DNA of 48,224 nucleotides, from NCBI GenBank assembly GCA_902778265.1, contig CACYXI010000009.1:1-48224 (forward strand), in the 5' to 3' direction. Under the pieces are notes generated by a model, which saw only the letters and a list, made by a program, of their open reading frames with translations, had not been told where the DNA came from and made no database searches. Position 1 is the stretch's first letter. Each line of letters begins with the position of its first letter. Shown here piece by piece: positions 8,898 to 17,059 of this stretch. This stretch comes from an uncultured Bacteroidales bacterium. Lineage in GTDB: Bacteria > Bacteroidota > Bacteroidia > Bacteroidales > Bacteroidaceae. A program made the position numbers and the translations under genes.

Positions 8898-9770
8898 TTA
8901 TATGTTTTCCTCAGTTATCAAGTTCTCTGTTAAGTTGTTAGAGAGGAATATGTATGATTTAGTTTGGAAGTCAAACTTGAAAGAATATTTACAATTACTG
9001 AATTTATATTTCTTTATTCCTTTAATTTGACTTTCGTTACATTTAAGCTTATTGCATATACATTTAATGACAGAAGATCTTGTATCTTTAACGTAAGACT
9101 TGTCAAAGGCTCTCAGGTCTTCCAAAGAATCGAATTCATTGATAATTCCAGGTTCGAACTTACGAATCTTCATCAATGGCAACTCCTTTAGATGCTTGAT
9201 ATAAACATCCTCCCAATAGCCTTGGCGAGTTTCTTCGTTTTTGTACTCATCAACAAGTATTTTCTTGAAAGCATCAGAGAAATCTTTCGAGAAGAATACA
9301 TGCCCGATCATGTACCATGCATTTGCGCCGCCAACTGTTACATTGATGATATTGTCGTCCTTATCACAAGTAAGGCAATACTCATCTGTCTCACCATCAG
9401 TATACTCTGCTGAATATTGAGAGCGAGCAGGATGTTCGTCGAACACATTCTCTGTGAAGTAGTTATCAGAAGAACAAATCCATGTATCGCCAAGTTTATC
9501 AAGAACGCACATCAGCGTTGAAGTATTATTGTAACGAGCATAGTCTGGATTATAGACAAGACTGACTCCGAACTTATCTTTCAGATATTCGAACTTGTCA
9601 GCCATATAGCCAGTAACTATCGTGATGCCATTAACACCTGCAGCCTTTAGCTGTTTTATCTGGCGTTCTATAAGAATTTCTTCTTTGACTTCAAGCAACC
9701 CCTTCGGACGCTCCCAACACAAGGGAACGAAGCGAGAGGATGTGCCTGCTGCCATTATTATTGCATTCAT
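8898..9770 (-). CDS. licC: CTP:phosphocholine cytidylyltransferase (LicC-like)
   Basis: The 290-residue protein begins with the nucleotidyltransferase signature MAAGTSSRFVPL (residues 6-17) followed by P-K at 22-23, and has the acidic SSDNYF metal site near 98-103, as in LicC. LicC makes CDP-choline from CTP and phosphocholine. Its start overlaps the licB stop by 4 bases (ATGA), and licA lies upstream, so the three steps of import, phosphorylation and activation are adjacent. A C-terminal extension of ~50 Lys- and Cys-rich residues goes beyond the usual ~230-residue LicC. CTP:2-aminoethylphosphonate cytidylyltransferase is a close alternative, but no phosphonate-forming enzyme is seen here. 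Confidence 0.82.
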   Translation of the reverse strand: MNAIIMAAGTSSRFVPLCWERPKGLLEVKEEILIERQIKQLKAAGVNGITIVTGYMADKFEYLKDKFGVSLVYNPDYARYNNTSTLMCVLDKLGDTWICSSDNYFTENVFDEHPARSQYSAEYTDGETDEYCLTCDKDDNIINVTVGGANAWYMIGHVFFSKDFSDAFKKILVDEYKNEETRQGYWEDVYIKHLKELPLMKIRKFEPGIINEFDSLEDLRAFDKSYVKDTRSSVIKCICNKLKCNESQIKGIKKYKFSNCKYSFKFDFQTKSYIFLSNNLTENLITEENI

Positions 9771-10780
9771 TTTTCAGTCGAATTATATTCTACAGTTTCT
9801 GTTTTGGTTGAAGTCTTCCTCTTTATAAGCGTAGCCAGTGATACGCCACCGATGATCATCAGTGAGCCAACAACGATACTCCATGTAAGTTGACTACCTA
9901 TTAAAATAAAGGTGAACACTACAGCCCAGAAGCTATATGTAACATTGAAGCAGAGTGCCTTTGCTGCGCCGATCAAGTCAATAGAAGTGTACCACATGAA
10001 GAAGCTGCTCATGCCTACTAACGCTGTAAAGAAGATGAGCACCCAACAAGGCATATAGCTGAATACTGCGCGTGTCCCTTCTATCGCATTTCCATAACCG
10101 CCGAGCATCAGAGGTGCAACTATAAAAAGGTATACAGCACCGGAAGTTACTTCACGTATAAGCAAAGCCATCTGTGGGCCTACGTTTCCTTCTTTCATGC
10201 CATAACCGCAAACGACACCTTCTGTAGCCCATCCAACTGCTGCTACAAGTGCAAATAGAATTCCTTCACTAATGTTGATATTGACATCACTTGATGGGGA
10301 ATAGCCAATAATGATGATACCAAGTATACAGATAATCAGTCCTATCCATCCACGTAACTGTACTTTCTCTTTCAAGATAAGAACTGCAAGAGCAGAGCCA
10401 AGCAACGGATAGCATGCTGTAACTGTAGCTGCCAATGCCGGACCTCCTTTAGATATGGACATCATGTAGAATGTCATTGCCAATGGGCCGCCGAACAATG
10501 CGCCTAATGCGCAGAACATTCCGTCCCGACTGCGATACAGTCTCGGGAAGTCTTTCAACCTTCCCTTTGCACCCATTATAATCAACATCCATATAGCAGC
10601 AAACACATCATGCAGCATACTGCAAATAAATGTACCTCCAACCAAAAGGATAGGATTGTCTACAAAAGGTGCCATTGCCATAGCTATGCCAAGCATCACG
10701 GCATCCAATCCCCATGTCATTCCGGAGCCTATACCTGCTGCATAGCCTTTTCTTACTAACGCTTTATTATTTGCCTTCAT
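9767..10780 (-). CDS. licB: DMT-superfamily permease (LicB-like choline transporter)
   Basis: A 337-residue inner-membrane protein with about ten hydrophobic helices arranged as two EamA repeats (for example GGPLAMTFYMMSISKGGPAL and LIGAAKALCFNVTYSFWAVV). This is the architecture of LicB, the high-affinity choline uptake protein of lic1 operons. It overlaps licC by 4 bases and lies 5 bases after licA. Import of choline is inferred from this operon position. The sequence itself shows only a DMT-type transporter. Confidence 0.85.
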   Translation of the reverse strand: MKANNKALVRKGYAAGIGSGMTWGLDAVMLGIAMAMAPFVDNPILLVGGTFICSMLHDVFAAIWMLIIMGAKGRLKDFPRLYRSRDGMFCALGALFGGPLAMTFYMMSISKGGPALAATVTACYPLLGSALAVLILKEKVQLRGWIGLIICILGIIIIGYSPSSDVNINISEGILFALVAAVGWATEGVVCGYGMKEGNVGPQMALLIREVTSGAVYLFIVAPLMLGGYGNAIEGTRAVFSYMPCWVLIFFTALVGMSSFFMWYTSIDLIGAAKALCFNVTYSFWAVVFTFILIGSQLTWSIVVGSLMIIGGVSLATLIKRKTSTKTETVEYNSTEK

Positions 10781-10785
10781 CTCTC

Positions 10786-12381
10786 TTACTTTCCTATTTT
10801 GTTCAAATTGTCAATAGCACGGTGATAGCGCATCGGTCCATAATTACCAAAATCATCACCTTGCGCCTCCTTGATAACAGTCCATATTGCCCACAGGTAA
10901 TCCCATAAAATCTGATAGACTGTTATCTTTAGCTTTGCATTGGCAGGTATATTGCCGTCAAAGTACTCTGTCAAGACATATTCAATATTGTCATCACTAA
11001 AGTTGCTTTCAAGGAAGAGTGCAGCAAAATCTGCCATGGGATCATTCATACCCGAATATTCCCAGTCAATAAGCCAGACTTTATTGTTTTCGTCCCTTAG
11101 GAAGTTCTCAGGAACAAGGTCGTTATGAGTAGGGCAGATTTCAACACCAAGCTCATTTAGATAAGTAGCCAATCCCATTACCCGATCACGAACTGACTCA
11201 TATCCGTTGTACATTTTCCCGTCTGTCTTTGCAAGCAGATGTTCATATTTGACAATCTCATGGAATATGTTGAACTCATTTGCAAATCTAACCTTTGAGT
11301 GGTGCAATTTTTTAAAGATGATCGCAATTTGCTTCATGTTATCCATGCGCTGTATGGTTCCGCTGTTTAGCGTTTCTGCATTATGAACGAAGGCTGTCAG
11401 CTTGATGCCAGTTTTATCGTTGAAGTAAATTATATCAGGGCTTAACTCCATTTTACATGCAAGCATGCTGTTGACATCTTCGTTTGAACGCTCAACCATA
11501 CCTTCTGCACCATATCCAGGAACCCGCAGTACATATTCAACACCTTTTGGTGTAGTAACCTTGAAGTTCTTGTTACTCATCCCTCCGATTTGCTCTATAA
11601 CCCAACTGTCATCAATCTTTTCATTAGGGAAGATTGTGCGTAAATGGGAGTAAAGATTTTCTCTGTCATACGGATTTTCCTTCCTTTGCAGTCTGCGATA
11701 GATGACGTCCTGTAGATTGTGAAAGTCCTTTTCATTGTCTACTTCTCCCCAAATAAGATTGCGGAAACGGATAAAAGGTCTGTCAATCTCCCTTGTACTG
11801 TCAAGCAACAGATATTCATAATTGACTTTCTTGTTGGAAGCAGACTCATACAAACGACACATGTCATGCAATTTGGCAAGAGAGATTTTAGTCAATCCAA
11901 TCATCTCGCCATCTATGTGCAATATCTGATGTCTGTCCTTGCAAACTTTCTCTATGAATCCATTCTTAGTCTGTACAAAAGCCTCGTCTCCACTGCCTGA
12001 CTCTTCTGTTATTGAAAAGCAGGTGTCATACTTTGTTTCAGTGAGTTGTTCAAGGACTTTCTTCTCGTAGAACGTATCGCTTTCTATAAGTACAAAATCT
12101 TCTTTGATGTAGGACTCAACAACGGCAAGTGAACCCATAGAAGATGTGAAAGCATAATCCTTGTTGTATACAAGCTTTACATTATCCTTATTGTATTTCT
12201 CGAATAATTCTTTTTTATATCCAACTACAATATAGATATGCTCATAGTGAAGTTCGGATAATATAGAGAGTGTTCGCTCCAACAAGTTTGTTGAAGATTC
12301 TCCCGTGACAAATTTACGCAAAGGGTATGGGATTTCAGATTCTCGTTCCTTTCGTGCTGCTAATATAACTGCTGTGCTCAT
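10786..12381 (-). CDS. licA: Choline kinase (LicA) fused to an N-terminal nucleotidyltransferase-like domain
   Basis: A 531-residue two-domain protein. Residues 1-~235 look like a sugar or choline-phosphate nucleotidyltransferase (STAVILAAR; YEHIYIVVGYKKEL; FVLIESDTF near 96-104), but the usual G-x-G-x-R loop after ILAA is replaced by RKERES, so catalysis is doubtful. Residues ~255-531 are a choline kinase/APH-type kinase: IGGMSNKNFKV at 265-274, the Brenner loop THNDLVPENFL at 418-428, and metal-binding LIDWEYSGMNDP at 437-448. It would phosphorylate imported choline. Separate licC downstream means the N-terminal domain may be redundant, regulatory or specific for another step. The start overlaps the TorF-like gene by 4 bases. 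Confidence 0.88.
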   Translation of the reverse strand: MSTAVILAARKERESEIPYPLRKFVTGESSTNLLERTLSILSELHYEHIYIVVGYKKELFEKYNKDNVKLVYNKDYAFTSSMGSLAVVESYIKEDFVLIESDTFYEKKVLEQLTETKYDTCFSITEESGSGDEAFVQTKNGFIEKVCKDRHQILHIDGEMIGLTKISLAKLHDMCRLYESASNKKVNYEYLLLDSTREIDRPFIRFRNLIWGEVDNEKDFHNLQDVIYRRLQRKENPYDRENLYSHLRTIFPNEKIDDSWVIEQIGGMSNKNFKVTTPKGVEYVLRVPGYGAEGMVERSNEDVNSMLACKMELSPDIIYFNDKTGIKLTAFVHNAETLNSGTIQRMDNMKQIAIIFKKLHHSKVRFANEFNIFHEIVKYEHLLAKTDGKMYNGYESVRDRVMGLATYLNELGVEICPTHNDLVPENFLRDENNKVWLIDWEYSGMNDPMADFAALFLESNFSDDNIEYVLTEYFDGNIPANAKLKITVYQILWDYLWAIWTVIKEAQGDDFGNYGPMRYHRAIDNLNKIGK

Positions 12382-13121
12382 AGTTGCTTGCTATTGAAAT
12401 AAATAGATAATGTAACGTAAGACTTATTACGGTATGGATTCAATACGTATGACGCGCTTACAGGCAGATGGAACTTGCCGAACTTGAAACTTGTTGCATA
12501 CTTAGCTGTGATATTAACCACATTGAATCCATGCTCATAGTCAGTATAGAAGCCTTTGTTCAAAGCTGCGCCGACAGCGAGACTAGCTACGTTGTAATCA
12601 TTAAATGAATAGCTATAACCTATCTCTGCATACGATGAATAAGCATTCTTGTCATTGGTAGGTTTCTTGTCTGCACCCCAGATATAAGTTGATAGTGTCA
12701 GCCACAATGGGATTTTCTCAGGTGCAAGAGTTACTGCACCTTCTAGATAATGTCCGGTCTTTCGGCTTGACAACTTAAAGTAGTGATCCTTTTCACCAAC
12801 CGATGAGGGATAGTAATAGTCATTTACTCCAACTGTCAACCACTTGTAATTGTAAGCTACACCCAAATCTACTTCCGAGTGAGAGCCATTGAATGCGTAC
12901 ACACCTTCTGAATAAGCAGAGAACCCTTTATGTTCATAATTGATTATGGCAAACGATGTAGGCGCATCGCCGTACTCAATAGCCCTCCACATATACTTTG
13001 TTGTCAGTTCCAACGAAACACTAAAAGGCGAATTGCTAAGCTTTGAAGGAATGCTGTCATTATCTGCAATCGCTTCAAGGAAAGGCATTAATAATAACAG
13101 CATTAAGAGACTCTTTTTCAC
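12378..13121 (-). CDS. Outer-membrane beta-barrel protein, TorF/Gcw_chp-like putative porin
   Basis: The 247-residue protein has a signal peptide (MKKSLLMLLLLMPFLEAIA) and then alternating amphipathic strands rich in Tyr, Trp and Gly (FSVSLELTTKYMWRAIEYGDAP; YAEIGYSYSFNDYNVASLAV), ending in an aromatic strand (YVTLSIYFNSKQL). The S-x-x-L-x-[ST]-x-Y-x-W-R start is characteristic of the TorF family of putative porins. Its stop overlaps the licA start by 4 bases, giving the order barrel, kinase, permease, cytidylyltransferase. An outer-membrane entry route for choline is a reasonable inference; nothing in the sequence proves the substrate. Confidence 0.78.
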   Translation of the reverse strand: MKKSLLMLLLLMPFLEAIADNDSIPSKLSNSPFSVSLELTTKYMWRAIEYGDAPTSFAIINYEHKGFSAYSEGVYAFNGSHSEVDLGVAYNYKWLTVGVNDYYYPSSVGEKDHYFKLSSRKTGHYLEGAVTLAPEKIPLWLTLSTYIWGADKKPTNDKNAYSSYAEIGYSYSFNDYNVASLAVGAALNKGFYTDYEHGFNVVNITAKYATSFKFGKFHLPVSASYVLNPYRNKSYVTLSIYFNSKQL

Positions 13122-13131
13122 GGCTCGGTAT

Positions 13132-14124
13132 TTAAAGTTTTACCATGGATTTCCAATCATAAGGCTCACTTCGGAATGTCTGTGAGAACCAATTTGATAG
13201 AATTTTTATTACATATGCGAACAAGCATACCAGTATGAACATTATGAGTACATTGAGAGGGAAGATAGAATTCATAGCTCCTGTAAAAATACTTCTTTGA
13301 CAAAGATATATTTCCAGGCACAAAGCCCCTATCCAATAAATGATACGATGAGGCCATTTCTTAGCGTAAAATCCTAAAACACAATCTGTATTGCATAATT
13401 CATACAAATAATAGGTTATGCCTAAAAGAGGTATGAGCGTTATTATCTGAAGGTGTGCTACCCACGTCCACTTTACCCCAGCTATTTGCAGACCATAAAA
13501 GAACAATACGCATGCGAAAAGCTTAATTAAAGTTGGCAATGGCTTTAGTTTTTGAGAAATTGATGAATTATGTTCTTTCCATTTTAATCCAAGCATTGAA
13601 CCAAGTAACATGAAAAGGAAATAATGACACCACTTGAAATAAGTGTTCTTGTACATATATATAATACTTGAATCAAAAAAGAACAAATACCATACTAGTA
13701 CAACAATAGTGACGACCGCAAATACGCTATACAATCTGTTAATGAAATACTTACGTATCACCCATAGTAGAACGTAATAAATCATTATACATGTTACGAA
13801 CCATCCTCCACCGTGTAGGACAATATCAACCATATTCGCATTCGATGAGAATAATGCGGCCGACACTAATGCCCACATGAAAACGGTTGGATAGATTCTG
13901 TTAATTCTGCGCTTATACCAGTTAGGAAAATCCATCTGCTTGCCGAGGAATAATGTGTATCCTGAGCAGAAGAAGAACAATACATCTCCAATCGCACCTC
14001 CTGTTGACAATGCCGTGAAAGGAGGTGGATATAACTGCTCCATATGTGAATTTGTTATGAAGAAGGCAGCCAGAAACTTTAGTATATCTATTGATGGATC
14101 TCTTTTCTTTATTGTTGTACTCAT
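13132..14124 (-). CDS. Acyltransferase family 3 (integral membrane O-acetyltransferase)
   Basis: The 330-residue protein has about ten membrane helices and the family start RDPSIDILKFLAAFFITNSHMEQL (residues 8-31), with H27 in the place of the conserved catalytic His, and R-R-I-N-R-I-Y-P near 87-95. Such proteins move acetyl groups onto polysaccharide sugars at the inner membrane. Unlike the two other acyltransferase-3 genes in this locus it has no long G/C tract before its last helix, so it should be constitutive. The acceptor sugar is unknown. Confidence 0.85.
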   Translation of the reverse strand: MSTTIKKRDPSIDILKFLAAFFITNSHMEQLYPPPFTALSTGGAIGDVLFFFCSGYTLFLGKQMDFPNWYKRRINRIYPTVFMWALVSAALFSSNANMVDIVLHGGGWFVTCIMIYYVLLWVIRKYFINRLYSVFAVVTIVVLVWYLFFFDSSIIYMYKNTYFKWCHYFLFMLLGSMLGLKWKEHNSSISQKLKPLPTLIKLFACVLFFYGLQIAGVKWTWVAHLQIITLIPLLGITYYLYELCNTDCVLGFYAKKWPHRIIYWIGALCLEIYLCQRSIFTGAMNSIFPLNVLIMFILVCLFAYVIKILSNWFSQTFRSEPYDWKSMVKL

Positions 14125-14160
14125 GACGTCAATTAAAAAAATGGATGTGCTTACATGGAC

Positions 14161-14898
14161 TTATACGTGCCTCTCCAAACGTTGGAGCTTATAATTATAG
14201 CTGTGATTACCTTCTTTTCTAAAGTCGTCATGATAACGTTCCAGGACTTCATGGAAGACTTCTTCATATTTGGGAATGAACAAGTCGTCTTTAACTTCAA
14301 GATGTTTGATTATCTCTTTTGCGAGCGAAAAAGTCTGACTCAAATCTGTCTTCTGACCATTGAAACTTGTACCCTTTATGCTTCCCGGAGAAACGTTGAG
14401 AATGCGGTTCTTGCTACCTGCTCTATCGAGTTCAACATTTACACTTTCGATGAAAATTTTCAATGCGGCCTTAGTAGCGCCGTAAAGTGAGAAGAAAGGA
14501 GATGACATAAAACCGGCGATGCTCACCATAACGCCGCAATGGAAATCTGCATCGTTTAACAGTTTGTCATAATAATGCTTTATGACTCGTATAACAGCAA
14601 TCGTATTTACATTGAAATATGTTGAAATCATCGATTCCGGCACATCCTTGAACAATGCCAATCTGCCAAAACCAGCAGTTATCATAACACCGTCAACGTC
14701 CTGTAGTTTGTCAAAAATACTATAGTCGGCGCTTGTAAGGTCAAATTCATAGCTCTCCATCTTGGATAATCTATTCTCATCAGCCAAAGGAGCTTTATCT
14801 ACTATGTAGACCTTTTCTGTCGTTTCTCTTTTAGCGAGTTCTGTTGCTATTGACAAGCCAATGCCATTCGCACCTCCAACTACTAATATTCTTTTCAT
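14161..14898 (-). CDS. Short-chain dehydrogenase/reductase
   Basis: A 245-residue classical SDR: GGANGIG at 8-14 binds the dinucleotide, ITAGFG near 73-78 is the NAG-like element, S126 and Y139-x3-K143 (YGATK) form the catalytic centre. D34 (VYIVDK) suggests a preference for NAD(H). It overlaps the upstream cytidylyltransferase-oxidoreductase fusion by 4 bases, so the two are likely one pathway. By analogy with the TarI/TarJ, Bcs1 and CDP-glycerol pathways it may form the polyol phosphate used by the cytidylyltransferase. Substrate unproven. Confidence 0.82.
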   Translation of the reverse strand: MKRILVVGGANGIGLSIATELAKRETTEKVYIVDKAPLADENRLSKMESYEFDLTSADYSIFDKLQDVDGVMITAGFGRLALFKDVPESMISTYFNVNTIAVIRVIKHYYDKLLNDADFHCGVMVSIAGFMSSPFFSLYGATKAALKIFIESVNVELDRAGSKNRILNVSPGSIKGTSFNGQKTDLSQTFSLAKEIIKHLEVKDDLFIPKYEEVFHEVLERYHDDFRKEGNHSYNYKLQRLERHV

Positions 14899-16238
14899 AT
14901 TTCCATAAAATTAATACGCTTGGTAAAATGTTCCATACACTCAGCCATCTTGATGCTTTCCTTGCGTCTTAGACGTGCTGATGACTTCCTATTGTTTACT
15001 ATCATGCTGATAAACTCCTGAATTTCATAACGAAGGCCTTCCCCATCCCAACTATAAAAATATTTCTTGTTCTGGTTTTGGTCCTCATAACGAAGTTCGA
15101 AGTAATCGGCCTTCCACCACGGTGCCGGAACATAAGCATACCCTTTAGTTCCCGAAACGACCAAGTTGCCTTCCGTCTTTACTCCGAGCCCAAGCTTCAA
15201 GCTACATATTGATTTATCATATCTCAGAATTGCCTTCGTATATACATCAACACCATTCCTCATGCGACTGTAAATATTCATATTCCGAATATCAACTCCA
15301 CACAAACGTATTATGGGCAGCAATGGATATGAACCCATTTCGTAAAAACTTCCTCCAGCCTGCTTCGGGTCCAACTCACGCAATGTTGGGTCTCCCCACA
15401 CCTTCGACTCCGACGCATCAACATCCACAACCTCACCAATAAGGCCGGTCTTAATCAACGTTACAAGATGATTGAACGCTGGACAAAACGCAGTTTTGTT
15501 GGCTTCGAGTAGAACGAGATCGTTGTCTTCTGCGATTTTATACAATTCTCTAGCTTGACTGCCGTCCAATACCAAAGGCGTCTCACACAAAACATGTTTG
15601 CCATGTTCTAGTGCATATTTAGTTTGCTCGTAATGGTCGAGATGCGGAGTAGCAATATAAACAGCATCTGATTGGTCTACGAGCTCTTCGAAAGAGATAA
15701 ATGATTTGCAGTTGAATTTATTAGAGAATGTCTTATTGACCTTTGGATCAATGTCATAGGAACCGACAACACTGACTTGGCTAACGACATCAGCTTCTCT
15801 AGGGAAACGGTTCGCAATGCGTCCACATCCTACAATCCCGACCTTGATGTCTTTGTCCTGCTCTGCACGCAACATAGTAGAAGATATTCCCTCTGTACGT
15901 GGCAGATATACAACATCACAATATTCCTTCAAGTAGTCGAAATGTCCTTTCCAATCTGAGCCAACTGTAAAAATGTCAACATCATACTTCTGAATGTCAT
16001 CAATCTTCTGACCTATATAGTCTTCGATGATAATCTTATCTGCGAGCCCGGTCTTTCTGACTGCATCCACTCGTTCCAGAACATTGTTCTTGACATTGAG
16101 TTTGCCACGCTCCCTGTCAAAGTTGTCGTTTGTAACACCTACTATAAGATAGTCTCCTAGAGCTTTGGCGCGTTTCAGCAAGTTTATATGCCCTTGGTGC
16201 AGCAGGTCATAAGTTCCGTATGTGATAACCTTCTTCAT
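14895..16238 (-). CDS. TagD-like cytidylyltransferase fused to a Gfo/Idh/MocA oxidoreductase
   Basis: Residues 1-~128 are a glycerol-3-phosphate-type cytidylyltransferase: YGTYDLLHQGH (7-17, H14-x-x-H17) and RTEGISST (114-121). Residues ~130-447 are a Gfo/Idh/MocA-type reductase: GIVGCGRIANRF (134-145), and HVLCETPLV (215-223), where the usual E-K-P is E-T-P, so the conserved Lys is missing. I choose the start at 16238: the open frame extends to 16448, but that would overlap the LicD gene by 194 bases with 70 residues unlike any cytidylyltransferase, whereas MKKVITYGTYD leaves a 16-base gap. It likely makes a CDP-polyol with the adjacent SDR, for use by the adjacent LicD. Confidence 0.85.
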   Translation of the reverse strand: MKKVITYGTYDLLHQGHINLLKRAKALGDYLIVGVTNDNFDRERGKLNVKNNVLERVDAVRKTGLADKIIIEDYIGQKIDDIQKYDVDIFTVGSDWKGHFDYLKEYCDVVYLPRTEGISSTMLRAEQDKDIKVGIVGCGRIANRFPREADVVSQVSVVGSYDIDPKVNKTFSNKFNCKSFISFEELVDQSDAVYIATPHLDHYEQTKYALEHGKHVLCETPLVLDGSQARELYKIAEDNDLVLLEANKTAFCPAFNHLVTLIKTGLIGEVVDVDASESKVWGDPTLRELDPKQAGGSFYEMGSYPLLPIIRLCGVDIRNMNIYSRMRNGVDVYTKAILRYDKSICSLKLGLGVKTEGNLVVSGTKGYAYVPAPWWKADYFELRYEDQNQNKKYFYSWDGEGLRYEIQEFISMIVNNRKSSARLRRKESIKMAECMEHFTKRINFMEI

Positions 16239-16254
16239 CTTGCAACTGATTTTA

Positions 16255-17046
16255 TCATTTCCAATACAAACCAGTAAGATGAATGTGCCGCTTGCTCTCA
16301 GGCGGGAGCTGCATATAGTCACCATACAGGTGAGTAAGATAGCTGTCGTAATCGACGACGCCATTGAATTCGGTATCTTCAAAGGGATATTTCTTTGAGG
16401 ACTCAAAGATTTTTTTTGGTACTGTTTCTTTCCATCCCCAAGCACCACTATTATTCGCTATAAAGTCTCCATTGTCACAACTGTCTAATTTGGTTGTCAT
16501 TGAAATGACGAAACTTTTGGAAGCCCAACAAAACAGACACTTAACAATAACCGCAACTACTTTCTTAGGAAGTGAGCGGGATTTTAAAGAAAGATACTTA
16601 TAGGCGAATATCTTTTTGATTAAATTGGAGAAGTAGGCCTTGTTTAGATGTTGTCCTTCTCTCTTTGCATAGTCCAATGGGAAGATATCGATATTAATAC
16701 CCAAAGGCTGGAATCCTTCCTTATAAAGCTCTTGCGTAACTGTTCGTTCATCTGAAATCTTTACGACCTGACCAAGTATGCCTTGTGAATTCTTCCATGT
16801 ACATAGTTTAAGTGGGGGTGGCAATTCTTTGTTCAACGCACTCATTAAGGCATCAAAATCCTTTCGCATCACTCCGAAATCCATGTCGTCATCCCATGGG
16901 ATGAACCCTTTATGACGCACCGCACCCAGCATAGTACCTCCGAGCATATAGTACTTTATGTTATGCTTATCGCATATCTCCACAAACTGCTTGGCTATTC
17001 CGAGCAAAATCTCGTGGCATTCCTTTATATCTGTTATCTCCCTCAT
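16255..17046 (-). CDS. LicD-family phosphotransferase (second copy)
   Basis: The 263-residue protein has the full family signature YMLGGTMLGAVRHKGFIPWDDDMDF near 33-57 with the D-D-D-M-D acidic cluster, closer to canonical LicD/fukutin-like proteins than the copy at 7.1 kb. It lies 16 bases upstream of the TagD-type cytidylyltransferase fusion and 13 bases after a GT4 gene. Context suggests it transfers a polyol phosphate from the CDP-alcohol made by that fusion to the growing glycan. Phosphocholine is the alternative. Confidence 0.87.
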   Translation of the reverse strand: MREITDIKECHEILLGIAKQFVEICDKHNIKYYMLGGTMLGAVRHKGFIPWDDDMDFGVMRKDFDALMSALNKELPPPLKLCTWKNSQGILGQVVKISDERTVTQELYKEGFQPLGINIDIFPLDYAKREGQHLNKAYFSNLIKKIFAYKYLSLKSRSLPKKVVAVIVKCLFCWASKSFVISMTTKLDSCDNGDFIANNSGAWGWKETVPKKIFESSKKYPFEDTEFNGVVDYDSYLTHLYGDYMQLPPESKRHIHLTGLYWK

Positions 17047-17059
17047 CTATTTGTTTCCC

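Noticed and set aside
8898-9770. LicC-like protein as a phosphonate (2-aminoethylphosphonate) cytidylyltransferase
   Set aside because: No PEP mutase or aminotransferase is present, and LicA and LicB homologues are adjacent; phosphocholine is more economical, though not proven.
16239-16448. N-terminal 70-residue extension of the TagD-Gfo/Idh fusion
   Set aside because: It overlaps the LicD gene by 194 bases, has no similarity to cytidylyltransferases, and the fold starts at the Met at 16238.
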